Part shown: piece by piece, positions 7,929 through 17,049 of the stretch | Position numbering within the stretch: position 1 is the stretch's first letter | How the letters are laid out: every line of letters starts with the position of its first letter | Assembly: GCF_031885415.1 (NCBI RefSeq) | Contig: NZ_CP116871.1 | Location: forward strand, 2,666,001 to 2,730,000 | Source of the DNA: Microbacterium forte | Lineage (GTDB): Bacteria; Actinomycetota; Actinomycetes; Actinomycetales; Microbacteriaceae | Reading direction: 5' to 3' | Length of the DNA stretch: 64,000 bases | The notes under the pieces: model-generated | Told to the model about the DNA's origin: nothing | The model's database searches: none | Seen by the model: the letters and a program-made list of their open reading frames with translations, nothing else | Made by a program: the position numbers and the translations under genes

Positions 7929-8885
7929 GTGTCCAACACGCTCCGCCTCATCGGACGACGGCTGCTGCAGCTGCCGTTCATGATCCTCGGCATCACGTTC
8001 CTCGTCTTCTTCGTGATGTCGTTCTCGCCCGTCGACCCGGCACGCACCGCGCTCGGCGAGACCGCATCCCCGGAGGCGCTGCAGGCGTACCGGGAGCAGT
8101 ACGGCCTCGATCAGCCGCTGCTCGTGCGCTACTTCACCTTCCTGGTGGGGCTGCTGCAGGGCAACCTCGGCACCTACTCGGCGCGGAGCCTTCCGGTGAT
8201 CGACGAGGTCGTCCGTGCGTTCCCCGTCACGCTGGCGCTGACCTTCCTCGGCCTCCTCATCGCCGTCATCGTCGCCTTCGTGATCGGCGTCCTCGCCGCC
8301 GTCTATCGTGACCGCTGGCCCGACCAGCTCATCCGCATCATCGGGGTGGCGTCGCTGTCGACGCCCTCGTTCTGGCTCGCGATCCTGCTCATCCAGCTCT
8401 TCACCCTCGGGTTGAACGTGCTGCCCGCGTCCGGTCCCCTGCCCGATCCGTGGGCCGACCCGACAGGGTGGCTCGCCCGCATGGCGCTGCCGGCCATCGC
8501 GCTCGCCGTTCCGGTGATCGGTCAGCTCTCCCGCGTCGTGCGCACCTCGATGGTCGAGGAGCTCGACCGGGACTACGTGCGCACGGCACTCGGCGCCGGC
8601 ATCCCGCGGACCGTCGTCGTCGGTCGCAACGTGCTGCGCAACGCCCTGATCACGCCCGTGACCGTGCTCGGTCTGCGCATCGGCTACCTCATCGGCGGGG
8701 CGGTGGTGATCGAGATCATCTTCGCGATCCCCGGCATGGGCACCCTGATCCTCAACGGCGTGACCAACAACGAACCCAATCTCGTGCAGGGCGTGACTCT
8801 CGCAGTGTCACTGGCCTTCGTGGTGATCAACATCATCGTCGACCTCCTGTACGTGCTCATCAATCCCCGAATCCGGGCGGTGTGA
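7929..8885 (+). CDS. ABC transporter permease, DppB type
   Basis: This integral membrane protein has 318 residues and about six helices. It carries the DppB-type N-terminal segment (V-M-S-F-S-P-V-D-P) and the EAA loop region around R-T-A-L-G-A-G-I-P. It starts at GTG 7929 after GGAAGGAG. It forms the first transmembrane half of the sialic acid transporter, pairing with the next gene. The last codon is two bases from the next start. Confidence 0.9.
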   Translation: MSNTLRLIGRRLLQLPFMILGITFLVFFVMSFSPVDPARTALGETASPEALQAYREQYGLDQPLLVRYFTFLVGLLQGNLGTYSARSLPVIDEVVRAFPVTLALTFLGLLIAVIVAFVIGVLAAVYRDRWPDQLIRIIGVASLSTPSFWLAILLIQLFTLGLNVLPASGPLPDPWADPTGWLARMALPAIALAVPVIGQLSRVVRTSMVEELDRDYVRTALGAGIPRTVVVGRNVLRNALITPVTVLGLRIGYLIGGAVVIEIIFAIPGMGTLILNGVTNNEPNLVQGVTLAVSLAFVVINIIVDLLYVLINPRIRAV

Positions 8886-8886
8886 C

Positions 8887-10941
8887 ATGCGACGCAAACT
8901 GACTGAACGACTCTCGCTCCCGGGACTCCGCCTCGGCGGCCTGTCCCTCGGCTCCCTGATCTGCATCGTGGTGCTCGCAGTGATCGCGTTGGCCGCGATC
9001 GCCGCACCCCTGATCGCGCCGTTCGACCCGCTGGCATCCGGTGCCCCGGTGCAGCCACCGAGCGCGGAGCACTGGTTCGGCACCGACCGCCAGGGCCGCG
9101 ACATCTTCTCCCGACTGGTGTACGGCGCCCGGTACTCCCTGGTGATCGGGCTCGGCGCGACCCTGGTCGCACTCGCCGCGGCCTGCGTGTTCGGCACCAT
9201 CGCCGCCACCGCCCCTCGGTGGATCTCCGAGACCCTCATGCGGGTGATGGACGTGGTGATGTCCTTCCCGGGCATCGCGCTCGCCGCGGTGTTCGTGGCG
9301 GTGTTCGGCAAGTCGCTGCCGGTGCTCGTGCTCACGATCGCCTTCCTCTATGTGCCGCAGCTCACCCGCATCATCCGCGCCAACATCCTCGATCAGTACG
9401 GCGAGGATTACGTCTCGGCCGTGCGCGTCATGGGCGCGGGCACTCCGAGGATCATCGCCAAGCACGTCGCCCGCAACGCGATGGCCCCGGTGCTCGTCTT
9501 CGCGACCGTGCTCGTCGCCGACGCGATCGTCTTCGAGGCGTCGCTGTCGTTCCTGCAGGCCGGCGTGCCCGACCCCGAGCCGTCGTGGGGCAACGTGATC
9601 GCCGCCGGTCGCAACCTGCTGATGAGCGGGGCGTGGTGGGCGACGTTCTTCCCCGGCATCCTCATCATGCTGACGGTGCTCTGCCTCAACATCCTCTCCG
9701 AGGGGATGACCGATGCGATGGTGTCGCCGCGGGCACGAAAGATCACCGCCGATGCCGCGAACACCGAGGAGTCGACGCACGAGCTCGAAGAGGCGGCCGC
9801 CGGCCACGACGACACGAATGTGATCGTCACGGTCGACACCGCCGTCAATCTCTCCGTTCCGAGCGGCGTGCCGGACGTGCTGGTGCCGGTGGCACCCGCG
9901 GTGCCTCTCTCCGAGCGGCTAGCCGTTCTGCGGCAGCGCGAGCTCTCCCGCACCGATCGGCTCGTCTACGCGGGCGACGAGACCCCGTTGCTCGATGTGC
10001 AGGACCTCTGCATCTCGTTCCCGCGGCACGGCGACGTCGACGTGGTCGACCATGTCAGCTTCACGGTGCGCCCCGGCGAGACCATGGCGCTGGTGGGCGA
10101 GTCGGGCTGCGGCAAGTCGATCACCTCGCTGGCCATCATGGGCCTGCTCGACCCGAAGGCCGACGTTCGAGGACGCATCCTCTTCGACGGCCAGGATCTG
10201 CTGCAGATGACCCCCAAGAGGCGCAACGCGCTGCGAGGGCATGACATCGCGATGATCTACCAGGATGCGCTGAGCTCGCTGAATCCGGCGATGCTCATTC
10301 GCTCGCAGATGAAGCAGCTCACCTCGAGGGGTGGCACCCGCACGGCCGAGGACCTGCTCGAGCTGGTGGGTCTCGACCCCGCGCGCACCCTCGCCTCGTA
10401 TCCGCACGAGCTGTCGGGAGGTCAGCGGCAGCGCGTGCTGATCGCGATGGCGCTCACCCGCGACCCGCGCCTCGTGATCGCCGACGAGCCGACCACGGCT
10501 CTCGACGTCACGGTGCAGGCGCAGGTCGTCGAGCTGCTGATGCGGCTGCAGCGCGAGCTCGGCTTCGCTCTCGTCTTCGTCTCGCACGACCTCGCGCTCG
10601 TCGCAGAGCTCACCCACCGCATCACGGTGATGTACGCGGGGCAGGTCGTCGAGCAGGGCACGACCCGCGAGATCCTGACGCAGCCGGTGCATGAGTACAC
10701 GCAGGGGCTGCTCGGCGCCGTGCTGTCGATCGAGGCGGGCTCCGACAGGCTCCACCAGGTCTCCGGCGTCGTCCCGTCGCCGCGTGACTTCCCCGCCGGC
10801 GACCGCTTCGCTCCTCGTTCGTCCGACCCGGCCCGCTACGCGGGGGTCGCGCCGGTGCGCCGGCGGATCGAGGGAACCGAGCACTACTACTCGGCGCATC
10901 CGGACGATGCGCCCATCGATGCGATCGGAGCAGGACGATGA
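8887..10941 (+). CDS. ABC transporter permease-ATPase fusion (DppC-DppD)
   Basis: One 684-residue chain carries a DppC-type permease (about 1-285, EAA loop near R-V-M-G-A-G-T-P) and an acidic linker (about 290-360). A full ATPase follows (about 365-650) with Walker A G-E-S-G-C-G-K-S (about 402), signature L-S-G-G-Q-R-Q-R (about 507) and Walker B V-I-A-D-E-P (about 530). An oligopeptide-transporter C-terminal extension ends the chain. The frame is unbroken, so the fusion is real. Such fusions occur in actinobacterial Dpp-type systems. It overlaps the next ATPase gene by four bases (ATGA). Confidence 0.9.
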   Translation: MRRKLTERLSLPGLRLGGLSLGSLICIVVLAVIALAAIAAPLIAPFDPLASGAPVQPPSAEHWFGTDRQGRDIFSRLVYGARYSLVIGLGATLVALAAACVFGTIAATAPRWISETLMRVMDVVMSFPGIALAAVFVAVFGKSLPVLVLTIAFLYVPQLTRIIRANILDQYGEDYVSAVRVMGAGTPRIIAKHVARNAMAPVLVFATVLVADAIVFEASLSFLQAGVPDPEPSWGNVIAAGRNLLMSGAWWATFFPGILIMLTVLCLNILSEGMTDAMVSPRARKITADAANTEESTHELEEAAAGHDDTNVIVTVDTAVNLSVPSGVPDVLVPVAPAVPLSERLAVLRQRELSRTDRLVYAGDETPLLDVQDLCISFPRHGDVDVVDHVSFTVRPGETMALVGESGCGKSITSLAIMGLLDPKADVRGRILFDGQDLLQMTPKRRNALRGHDIAMIYQDALSSLNPAMLIRSQMKQLTSRGGTRTAEDLLELVGLDPARTLASYPHELSGGQRQRVLIAMALTRDPRLVIADEPTTALDVTVQAQVVELLMRLQRELGFALVFVSHDLALVAELTHRITVMYAGQVVEQGTTREILTQPVHEYTQGLLGAVLSIEAGSDRLHQVSGVVPSPRDFPAGDRFAPRSSDPARYAGVAPVRRRIEGTEHYYSAHPDDAPIDAIGAGR

Positions 10942-11738
10942 GCGAGACCGTCATCGAGCTCGAGGACGTCCACGTCCGCTACAAGACGCGTGCGTCGTCG
11001 CTGTTCAGGCCGAAGTACGTCGACGCACTGGCCGGTGTCTCGCTCACCGTCAAACGGGGGCAGACCCTGGGGATCGTCGGCGAGTCGGGGTCGGGCAAGT
11101 CCACCTCGGCCAAGGTGCTGGTCGGCCTCGAGAAGCCGACCAGCGGCCGCGTCGTGTTCGACGGCGAGACGGTGACCTCGTTCACGCCGGCCGTGCGCCG
11201 ACGGCTCGGGCGGATCCTGTCGGTCGTCTTCCAGGACCCTGCCACGGCTCTGAACGCCCGGATGACCGTGCGCGATGCGCTGCTCGACCCGATGCAGGTG
11301 CACCGGCTCGGCACGCCGGCGAGCCGTGACCGCAAGGTGCGCGATCTGATCGGACTCGTCGGTCTGCCGGCCTCCGCACTCGAGGCGTTGCCCAGCCAGC
11401 TCTCCGGCGGTCAGCGTCAGCGTGTCGCGATCGCGAGGGCGCTGGTGCTGGATCCGCAGGTGATCGTCGCCGACGAACCCACCTCGGCGCTCGACGTCTC
11501 GGTGCGGGCTCAGATCCTCAACCTGCTCACCGACCTGAAGGAGCAGCTCGGCCTCGGCATGGTCTTCATCTCGCACGACATCCAGACCGTCCGCTACCTC
11601 TCAGACGAGATCGCCGTGATGAACCGGGGGAGGGTCGTCGAGTTCGGCGATGCCGCCCGCGTGTTCGAGGCGCCCTCCGACGAATACACCAGAACGCTGC
11701 TGGGCGCCGCGCCCTCGCTGCTCGAACCGACCAACTGA
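10938..11738 (+). CDS. ABC transporter ATP-binding protein, DppF type
   Basis: This 266-residue ATPase has Walker A G-E-S-G-S-G-K-S-T (about 48-56), signature L-S-G-G-Q-R-Q-R, Walker B V-I-V-A-D-E-P-T-S-A-L-D and the H-loop histidine in F-I-S-H-D. It is the second motor subunit of the sialic acid transporter, working with the ATPase half of the preceding fusion. The ATG overlaps the preceding stop (ATGA). Confidence 0.9.
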   Translation: MSETVIELEDVHVRYKTRASSLFRPKYVDALAGVSLTVKRGQTLGIVGESGSGKSTSAKVLVGLEKPTSGRVVFDGETVTSFTPAVRRRLGRILSVVFQDPATALNARMTVRDALLDPMQVHRLGTPASRDRKVRDLIGLVGLPASALEALPSQLSGGQRQRVAIARALVLDPQVIVADEPTSALDVSVRAQILNLLTDLKEQLGLGMVFISHDIQTVRYLSDEIAVMNRGRVVEFGDAARVFEAPSDEYTRTLLGAAPSLLEPTN

Positions 11739-11753
11739 AACGACCGGAACACA

Positions 11754-12701
11754 ATGACTGCTGCATCCTCCTCCGTCACCTTCACCGGTGTCATCCCGCC
11801 CGTCGCCACCCCGCTGCTGCCCGACGGCACGATCGACCACGTCTCGCTCGAGCGTCTCGTCGAGCGACTGATCGCCGAGGGCGTCTCGGGTCTGTTCGCG
11901 CTCGGGTCGACGGGCGAGACCGCCTACTTCACCGACGACCAGCGCGTCGAGCTGCTCACCACGATCGTCAGGGTGAACGCCGGTCGGGTGCCGATCATCG
12001 CCGGTGCGATCGAGCTGACTGCTCCCCGCATCATCGAGACCGCGCGTCGTCTGGTGGCGGCCGGCGCACAGGCGATCGTCACGACGGCACCTCTCTACAC
12101 TCTGAATTCCGCCGCAGAGGTCGCCGATCACTTCCGGGCGATCGCCGCGGCGATCGACGTGCCGCTGTGGGCGTACGACGTGCCCGTGCGGGTGCACTCC
12201 AAGCTCGGCATCGACCTGCTCGTGCGACTCGGCGCCGAGGGAGTCATCCACGGGGTCAAGGACTCCTCAGGCGATGACGTCTCGTTCCGCCGTCTGATCG
12301 CCGCGAACGACGCCGCCGGGCGTCCGCTGCAGCTGCTCACCGGCCATGAGGCCGTCGTCGACGCGATGGCCCTGGCCGGAGCCGACGGTGTGGTGCCGGG
12401 CTTCGCGAACGTCGAGGCCGCGGGCTACGTCAGGCTGTGGGATGCCACGCAGCGCGGCGACTGGACAGAGGCGCGCACCGAGCAGGAGCGCATCAACCGC
12501 GCGTTCGACATCGTCTTCGCGCCGCAGGGCCTCTCGGGTGACGCGACCGGAGTGGGCGCGTTCAAGGCCGCCATGCATGCCCGCGGCATCATCGACCACG
12601 CGACGATGGCCGACACCGTGCAGTCGCTCGATGCCGACACCGTCACGCGCATCCGTCAGATCCTCTCGGAGCAGGGGATGCTGCCGGTCGTCGTCTCCTG
12701 A
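11754..12701 (+). CDS. DapA/NanA family aldolase, probable N-acetylneuraminate lyase
   Basis: The 315-residue TIM-barrel enzyme has the G-S-T-G-E carboxylate-binding motif (about 45-49), a conserved tyrosine in W-A-Y-D-V-P (about 142) and the Schiff-base lysine in G-V-K-D-S-S (about 169). Family members cleave or condense pyruvate. G-S-T-G-E is the form found in E. coli N-acetylneuraminate lyase, whereas dihydrodipicolinate synthases usually have G-T-T-G-E. With ROK kinase, NanE and NagB downstream, cleavage of sialic acid to ManNAc and pyruvate is the best reading. Confidence 0.85.
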   Translation: MTAASSSVTFTGVIPPVATPLLPDGTIDHVSLERLVERLIAEGVSGLFALGSTGETAYFTDDQRVELLTTIVRVNAGRVPIIAGAIELTAPRIIETARRLVAAGAQAIVTTAPLYTLNSAAEVADHFRAIAAAIDVPLWAYDVPVRVHSKLGIDLLVRLGAEGVIHGVKDSSGDDVSFRRLIAANDAAGRPLQLLTGHEAVVDAMALAGADGVVPGFANVEAAGYVRLWDATQRGDWTEARTEQERINRAFDIVFAPQGLSGDATGVGAFKAAMHARGIIDHATMADTVQSLDADTVTRIRQILSEQGMLPVVVS

Positions 12702-13699
12702 TGGCGCGTCGTCTCGTGCCAGCGGATCATGTCGGATCAGCGCATCATGTCGGATCAGCGGAGTCGCGCGAGGTGGTGCTGGCCGTCGACATCGGCGGCA
12801 CGAAGACGTCGGCCGCCCTCGCCGATCGTGGCGACACGCTGCTGTGCACCGAGACGGCGCCCACGCGAGCAGCGGAAGGACCGGCGGCGGTCGTCTCGAC
12901 CGTCGCCGGTCTGGCGCAGAGACTTCTCGACGGATCACCCGCACGTTTCTCGGGCGTCGGGATCGGCGCGGCCGGGGTCGTGAACGCCGTCACCGGCACG
13001 ATCGTCTCGGCGACCGACACCTTCGCCGACTGGCCGGGCACCCCCGTCGCCGAGCTGGTGCGCGAGGCGCTGGGCGACCTGCTGGTGCCCCGCGCCCCGG
13101 TCGTCGTGCAGAACGACGTCGACGCGCATGCCGAGGGCGAGCACCGGCACGGGGCGGCGGCCGGTGCGGCCAGCGTGCTCGTCGTCGCCGTGGGAACCGG
13201 TGTCGGGGCGGGGCTCATCCTCGACGGCAGCGCCGTGCGCGGCGCACACCACGTCGCCGGCGAGATCGCCCACCTGCCGACCCCGGGGGCCGAGCATCTG
13301 CGCTGCCCCTGCGGTCGCATGGGGCATCTCGAGGCCATCGGCTCCGGCATCGGTCTGCACGCGCACTTCCGGTGGCTGGGCGGGGATCCGCACATCATCG
13401 ACGCCCGCGGGGTCGCAGCCGCCGCAGCCGACGGCGACCCGATCGCCATCCATGCCGTCGGAGAGTCCGCCGCTGCCGTCGGGCGCGCGCTCGCCGGCGC
13501 CGCGACCATCCTCGACCCGGAGCGCATCGTGATCACCGGGGGAGTGCCGAAGATCGGCGACGCGTGGTGGACGCCGATGCTGAGCGCGTACGCGGACGAC
13601 GCCATCGATGCACTGCAGTCCACTCCGATCCTGCCGGGCGCGCTCGGTGACGATGCGCCCCTGCGGGGCGCCGCAGCATCCGCCTGGAGGGCGATATGA
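12701..13699 (+). CDS. nanK: ROK family kinase, probable N-acetylmannosamine kinase
   Basis: The product has 332 residues with the phosphate-binding motif D-I-G-G-T-K-T (about 29-35). The ROK zinc motif reads C-P-C-G-R-M-G-H-L-E, with His where the family usually has the third Cys. The start ATG overlaps the lyase stop by one base. The first 25 residues include an H-V-G-S-A duplication that lies outside the fold. Between a NanA-like lyase and NanE, phosphorylation of ManNAc is the expected step. A glucokinase role is less likely but not excluded by sequence. Confidence 0.8.
   Translation: MARRLVPADHVGSAHHVGSAESREVVLAVDIGGTKTSAALADRGDTLLCTETAPTRAAEGPAAVVSTVAGLAQRLLDGSPARFSGVGIGAAGVVNAVTGTIVSATDTFADWPGTPVAELVREALGDLLVPRAPVVVQNDVDAHAEGEHRHGAAAGAASVLVVAVGTGVGAGLILDGSAVRGAHHVAGEIAHLPTPGAEHLRCPCGRMGHLEAIGSGIGLHAHFRWLGGDPHIIDARGVAAAAADGDPIAIHAVGESAAAVGRALAGAATILDPERIVITGGVPKIGDAWWTPMLSAYADDAIDALQSTPILPGALGDDAPLRGAAASAWRAI
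12726..12760 (+). repeat. 18-bp tandem duplication at the kinase N-terminus
   Basis: ATCATGTCGGATCAGCG occurs at 12726-12742 and again at 12744-12760, a period of 18 bases. It duplicates six codons (H-V-G-S-A-x) ahead of the conserved ROK fold, in frame. Confidence 0.85.
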
Positions 13700-14379
13700 C
13701 ATCCATCGACATCCTCGACGAGCTGCGAGGGGGCCTCATCGTCTCGTGCCAGGCCTACCCCGGTGAGGCGATGCGCGATCCCCGCACCATGGCGCAGGTC
13801 GCGCAGGCGGCGGTCGTCGGCGGAGCCGCCGGCATCCGGGTGCAGGGCCTCGACGACATCAGAGCCGTCGCAGGGATGACCGTGCCGGTGATCGGGCTCT
13901 GGAAGGACGGCGACGCCGACGTCTTCATCACCCCGACGCTCGAGCACGCCAAGGCGGTCGCTGACGCAGGTGCCGACATCGTCGCGATCGACGGGACCCG
14001 CAGGCACAGGCCGGACGGGAAGAGTCTCGGCGAGACGGTCGCGGCGCTCCGCGAGCACACGGACGCCCTGATCATGGCCGACTGCGGCTCGCTCGACGAC
14101 GCACTGGCGGCCGAGCGGGCCGGCGTGGACATCCTCGGCACGACGCTCTCGGGCTACACGGCCGAGCGCCCGAAGACCGAGGGGCCGGATCTCGAGCTGA
14201 TCTCGCTCCTCACCGCCCGCTGCAGCACCCCGATCATGGCGGAGGGGCGGATCCACTCGCCTGCGCAGGCGGCGGCAGCGGCCGCCGCCGGCGCGTTCGC
14301 CGTGTGCGTCGGCACCGCGATCACCCACCCGGCGACCATCACGTCATGGTTCGTCGCCGCACTCACCGAGGAGAGCTGA
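13696..14379 (+). CDS. nanE: N-acetylmannosamine-6-phosphate 2-epimerase
   Basis: The 227-residue TIM-barrel protein begins with the NanE signature L-I-V-S-C-Q-A. It also has F-I-T-P-T-L, D-I-V-A-I-D-G-T and M-A-E-G-R-I-H-S-P, matching the phosphate and metal-free active site of the family. It converts ManNAc-6-P to GlcNAc-6-P. It overlaps the kinase stop (ATGA) and shares a TGATG junction with nagB. This gene is the strongest single marker that the operon degrades sialic acid. Confidence 0.92.
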   Translation: MTSIDILDELRGGLIVSCQAYPGEAMRDPRTMAQVAQAAVVGGAAGIRVQGLDDIRAVAGMTVPVIGLWKDGDADVFITPTLEHAKAVADAGADIVAIDGTRRHRPDGKSLGETVAALREHTDALIMADCGSLDDALAAERAGVDILGTTLSGYTAERPKTEGPDLELISLLTARCSTPIMAEGRIHSPAQAAAAAAAGAFAVCVGTAITHPATITSWFVAALTEES

Positions 14380-15155
14380 TGGACGTCGTCATCGCACCCG
14401 AAGCCCAGATCGGCGAGATCGTCGCCGACGACATCGCCGCCCTGATCGCAGCTCGGCCGGATGCCGTGCTCGGCCTCGCGACGGGATCGAGTCCGCTGCG
14501 CATCTATGACGCGGTCGCCGAGCGCGTCGAGCGCGGGGAGCTCTCCCTCGCGCGCGCTCGGGGGTTCATGCTCGACGAGTATGTCGGACTGCCCCTGGGG
14601 CATCCGTGCCGCTACAGCACGGTGATCGACGAGGACTTCGTCTCGCGCGTCGATCTCGCCCCCGGTGCGGTGCGCGGGCCGGACGGTGACGCCGCCGATC
14701 TCGACGCGGCGTGTGCCGGCTATGAGAAGGCGATCCGCGATGCCGGCGGCGTCGACCTGCAGATCCTGGGCATCGGCACGGACGGGCATATCGCGTTCAA
14801 CGAGCCCGGCTCGTCGCTGGCGTCGAGGACCCGAGTGAAGACACTCACCGCACAGACCCGTGAAGACAACGCCCGTTTCTTCGGCGGCGACGTCGACGCG
14901 GTGCCGTATCACTGCCTCACGCAGGGGCTCGGCACGATCATGGACGCGCGACGCATCGTGCTCGTCGCGACCGGTGAGGCGAAGGCAGAGGCCGTCGCGC
15001 AGCTCGTCGAAGGGGCGGTGTCGGCCCGATGGCCCGCGACGATCCTGCAACACCACCGACGCGTCACCGTGCTCGTCGATGACGCGGCCGCGTCCCGGCT
15101 CGCGCTCGCCGAGTACTACCGGCACACTCAGGCGCACCGCCACCTGGTGTCATGA
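14379..15155 (+). CDS. nagB: Glucosamine-6-phosphate deaminase
   Basis: From ATG 14379 the product is 258 residues. Family motifs are visible: A-T-G-S-S-P near residue 34, M-L-D-E-Y-V-G-L near 66 and G-I-G-T-D-G-H-I-A-F-N-E-P near 131. G-L-G-T-I-M-D-A-R also occurs. It makes fructose-6-phosphate and ammonia from GlcN-6-P, ending the pathway. The start overlaps nanE by one base. GlcNAc-6-P deacetylase (NagA), needed between NanE and NagB, is not in this window. Confidence 0.93.
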   Translation: MDVVIAPEAQIGEIVADDIAALIAARPDAVLGLATGSSPLRIYDAVAERVERGELSLARARGFMLDEYVGLPLGHPCRYSTVIDEDFVSRVDLAPGAVRGPDGDAADLDAACAGYEKAIRDAGGVDLQILGIGTDGHIAFNEPGSSLASRTRVKTLTAQTREDNARFFGGDVDAVPYHCLTQGLGTIMDARRIVLVATGEAKAEAVAQLVEGAVSARWPATILQHHRRVTVLVDDAAASRLALAEYYRHTQAHRHLVS

Positions 15156-16090
15156 ACGAGCCGCTCGCACCGCTGCTGGTCAGCTCCTACGCGGTGTCTC
15201 CCGCGCATGCGACCTGGGATCCCGATCTCGAGGCCGAACTCCTGCCCGCGCTCTGCGCGCTGCCCGATGTCGTGGGGCTCGAGGTGCCGTGGATCGGGGG
15301 CCTGCACCCCCATGATCCGGGGTGGTTCCTGCGCCACGTGCCTGCCGCGGCCGAGCTCGCGGTGACCCCGCTGCCATGGGTGATGAAGCGGTGTGCGGCC
15401 GACGCCCGCTACGGCATCGCCTCTCCGGATGAGGACGGGCGTCGCGCCGCCATCGCCGACCTGCGCGCAGTCGCCCGAGACGTGCGGCGGATCGACCACG
15501 ACACCGATGCCTCGGTCACGGTGGTCGCGCTCCACACCGCCCCGCAGGGGGGAGGAGATCGAGCGCGTCTGGCGGCATCGCTCGCCGAGATCACCGGATG
15601 GGACTGGGCGGGAGCGCGGCTCGTCATCGAGCACTGCGACGCCGCGGTGCCGGGTCACCCGTGGGAGAAGGGCTTCCTGACGCTGGACGACGAGCTCGGC
15701 GCGATGCTCTCGGTCGACGCTCCGCTGGCGCTCTGGCTGAACTGGGGTCGCTCGGTGATCGAGACGCGCGACGCCGACGCGGTGACCGGGCAGATCGCGG
15801 AGGCGGCGGCGACCGGTCGGCTCGCCGGGCTGACGTTCTCGGGGTCGGCAGCGATCGACGGCCCCTATGGCCCAGCCTGGACGGACGGGCACCTGCCGCT
15901 CGCGGCAGCGGATCCCGCATCCGGTTCGCTGTTGGATGCGGCCCACGTCGCCGCCGCGCTCGCCTCCGCCGGTCAGGTCGAGCGACTCGGGCTGAAGGTC
16001 AGCCGACGGCCGGGAGACACGACGGCGGAAGATGTCATCCGGACGGTCGACGACAATCTGCGCGCGTTGAGGGCGGCTGCCCGCGCGTGA
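15152..16090 (+). CDS. DUF4862 family TIM-barrel protein in the sialic acid operon
   Basis: The 312-residue protein looks like a xylose-isomerase/sugar-epimerase type barrel, with V-S-S-Y-A-V-S at the start, L-E-V-P-W-I-G-G near 50, L-V-I-E-H-C-D near 158 and a late G-L-T-F-S-G-S-A. This pattern fits DUF4862, for which I know no proven function. It overlaps nagB by four bases (ATGA) and is the last gene of the operon. Acidic and histidine residues on predicted strand ends could bind a metal. A role with modified or unusual sialic acids is a guess from location. Confidence 0.75.
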   Translation: MNEPLAPLLVSSYAVSPAHATWDPDLEAELLPALCALPDVVGLEVPWIGGLHPHDPGWFLRHVPAAAELAVTPLPWVMKRCAADARYGIASPDEDGRRAAIADLRAVARDVRRIDHDTDASVTVVALHTAPQGGGDRARLAASLAEITGWDWAGARLVIEHCDAAVPGHPWEKGFLTLDDELGAMLSVDAPLALWLNWGRSVIETRDADAVTGQIAEAAATGRLAGLTFSGSAAIDGPYGPAWTDGHLPLAAADPASGSLLDAAHVAAALASAGQVERLGLKVSRRPGDTTAEDVIRTVDDNLRALRAAARA

Positions 16091-16108
16091 ACCCGGTCTC
16101 CGCGCTTT

Positions 16109-17032
16109 CTACGCAGCACGCTCCCGCACGGCAGGCCGGGTGAGGCGTGGGATCAACGAGGGCGTGCTCTCGCGGTACTCGACGTAGTCGGCGCGGTCGC
16201 CCCACTTCTTCTCGGCGCGCGCTTCGAGCAGTGGGATGCCGCTCACGCGGGTGAGCAGCAGGATCACGAACAGCGGCGACAGGATCGCGACCCACTGCCA
16301 CCCCGCGAGCACGGGTGCGGCGGTCAGGAACACGCCCACCCAGATGACGATCTCGCCGAAGTAGTTCGGGTGCCGCGAGCGCGACCACAGGCCGGTACGG
16401 ATGAACTCGTCCTTGTTCTTAGGGTCGGCGCGGAACGCCGACTTCTGTGCGTCGGCGACGATCTCGATGGTCATGCCGAGCAGCCACACGACGATGCCCA
16501 CGACAGTCAGCCATCCGATTGGCGCTCGTGCCGCAGCATCCGTGCTGATCGCGATCCATGCCGCCGCCGCCGTGATCGACACCCACGCACCCTGGATCAC
16601 CCACACCTGCAGGAAGCGCACGGGCGAGCCCTTGATCTCGTCGAAGCGGCCGTCGGATCCGGCCTTGTGCACGCGCATCGCGAGGAAGGATCCGAGGCGG
16701 GCGGCCCACAGGATCACCATCGCCGCGAGGATCCAGCTGCGCGCATCGGGCATAGGCGTCACCAGCACGAGAGTGACCGAGATGGCCAGGAAGGTGAGGC
16801 TGCCGGTGAGGTCGAAGAACCGCTCGGTGCGCAGGATCATCGCCGGGATGAACGCGATGACCTGGATGGCGAATGCCGCGGCGACGGCGAGGGCGAACAG
16901 CGGGATGCCGCCGATCGCCGCACCGCCCTGGCTCCCGGCGAGTGCGACGAGGGCTCCGATGACGAGCGCGACGATGATCGCGATGAGAGACGATCGCGAA
17001 GACTTGGGGGTGGAGGAGGTGGGGGAGGACAT
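16109..17032 (-). CDS. DUF1295 membrane protein (steroid 5-alpha-reductase/ICMT-like)
   Basis: From ATG 17032 the product has 307 residues and about seven membrane helices. The C-terminal motif S-R-H-P-N-Y-F-G-E-I-V-I-W is the NADPH-binding signature of the DUF1295/ICMT-like superfamily, suggesting an integral membrane reductase of lipids. The open frame extends far upstream inside the ligase gene; that part is a frame shadow. It lies 17 bases after the acyl-CoA ligase stop and is probably co-transcribed with it. Substrate unknown. Confidence 0.85.
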   Translation of the reverse strand: MSSPTSSTPKSSRSSLIAIIVALVIGALVALAGSQGGAAIGGIPLFALAVAAAFAIQVIAFIPAMILRTERFFDLTGSLTFLAISVTLVLVTPMPDARSWILAAMVILWAARLGSFLAMRVHKAGSDGRFDEIKGSPVRFLQVWVIQGAWVSITAAAAWIAISTDAAARAPIGWLTVVGIVVWLLGMTIEIVADAQKSAFRADPKNKDEFIRTGLWSRSRHPNYFGEIVIWVGVFLTAAPVLAGWQWVAILSPLFVILLLTRVSGIPLLEARAEKKWGDRADYVEYRESTPSLIPRLTRPAVRERAA

Positions 17033-17049
17033 CGTTCTCTTTCTGCTTC

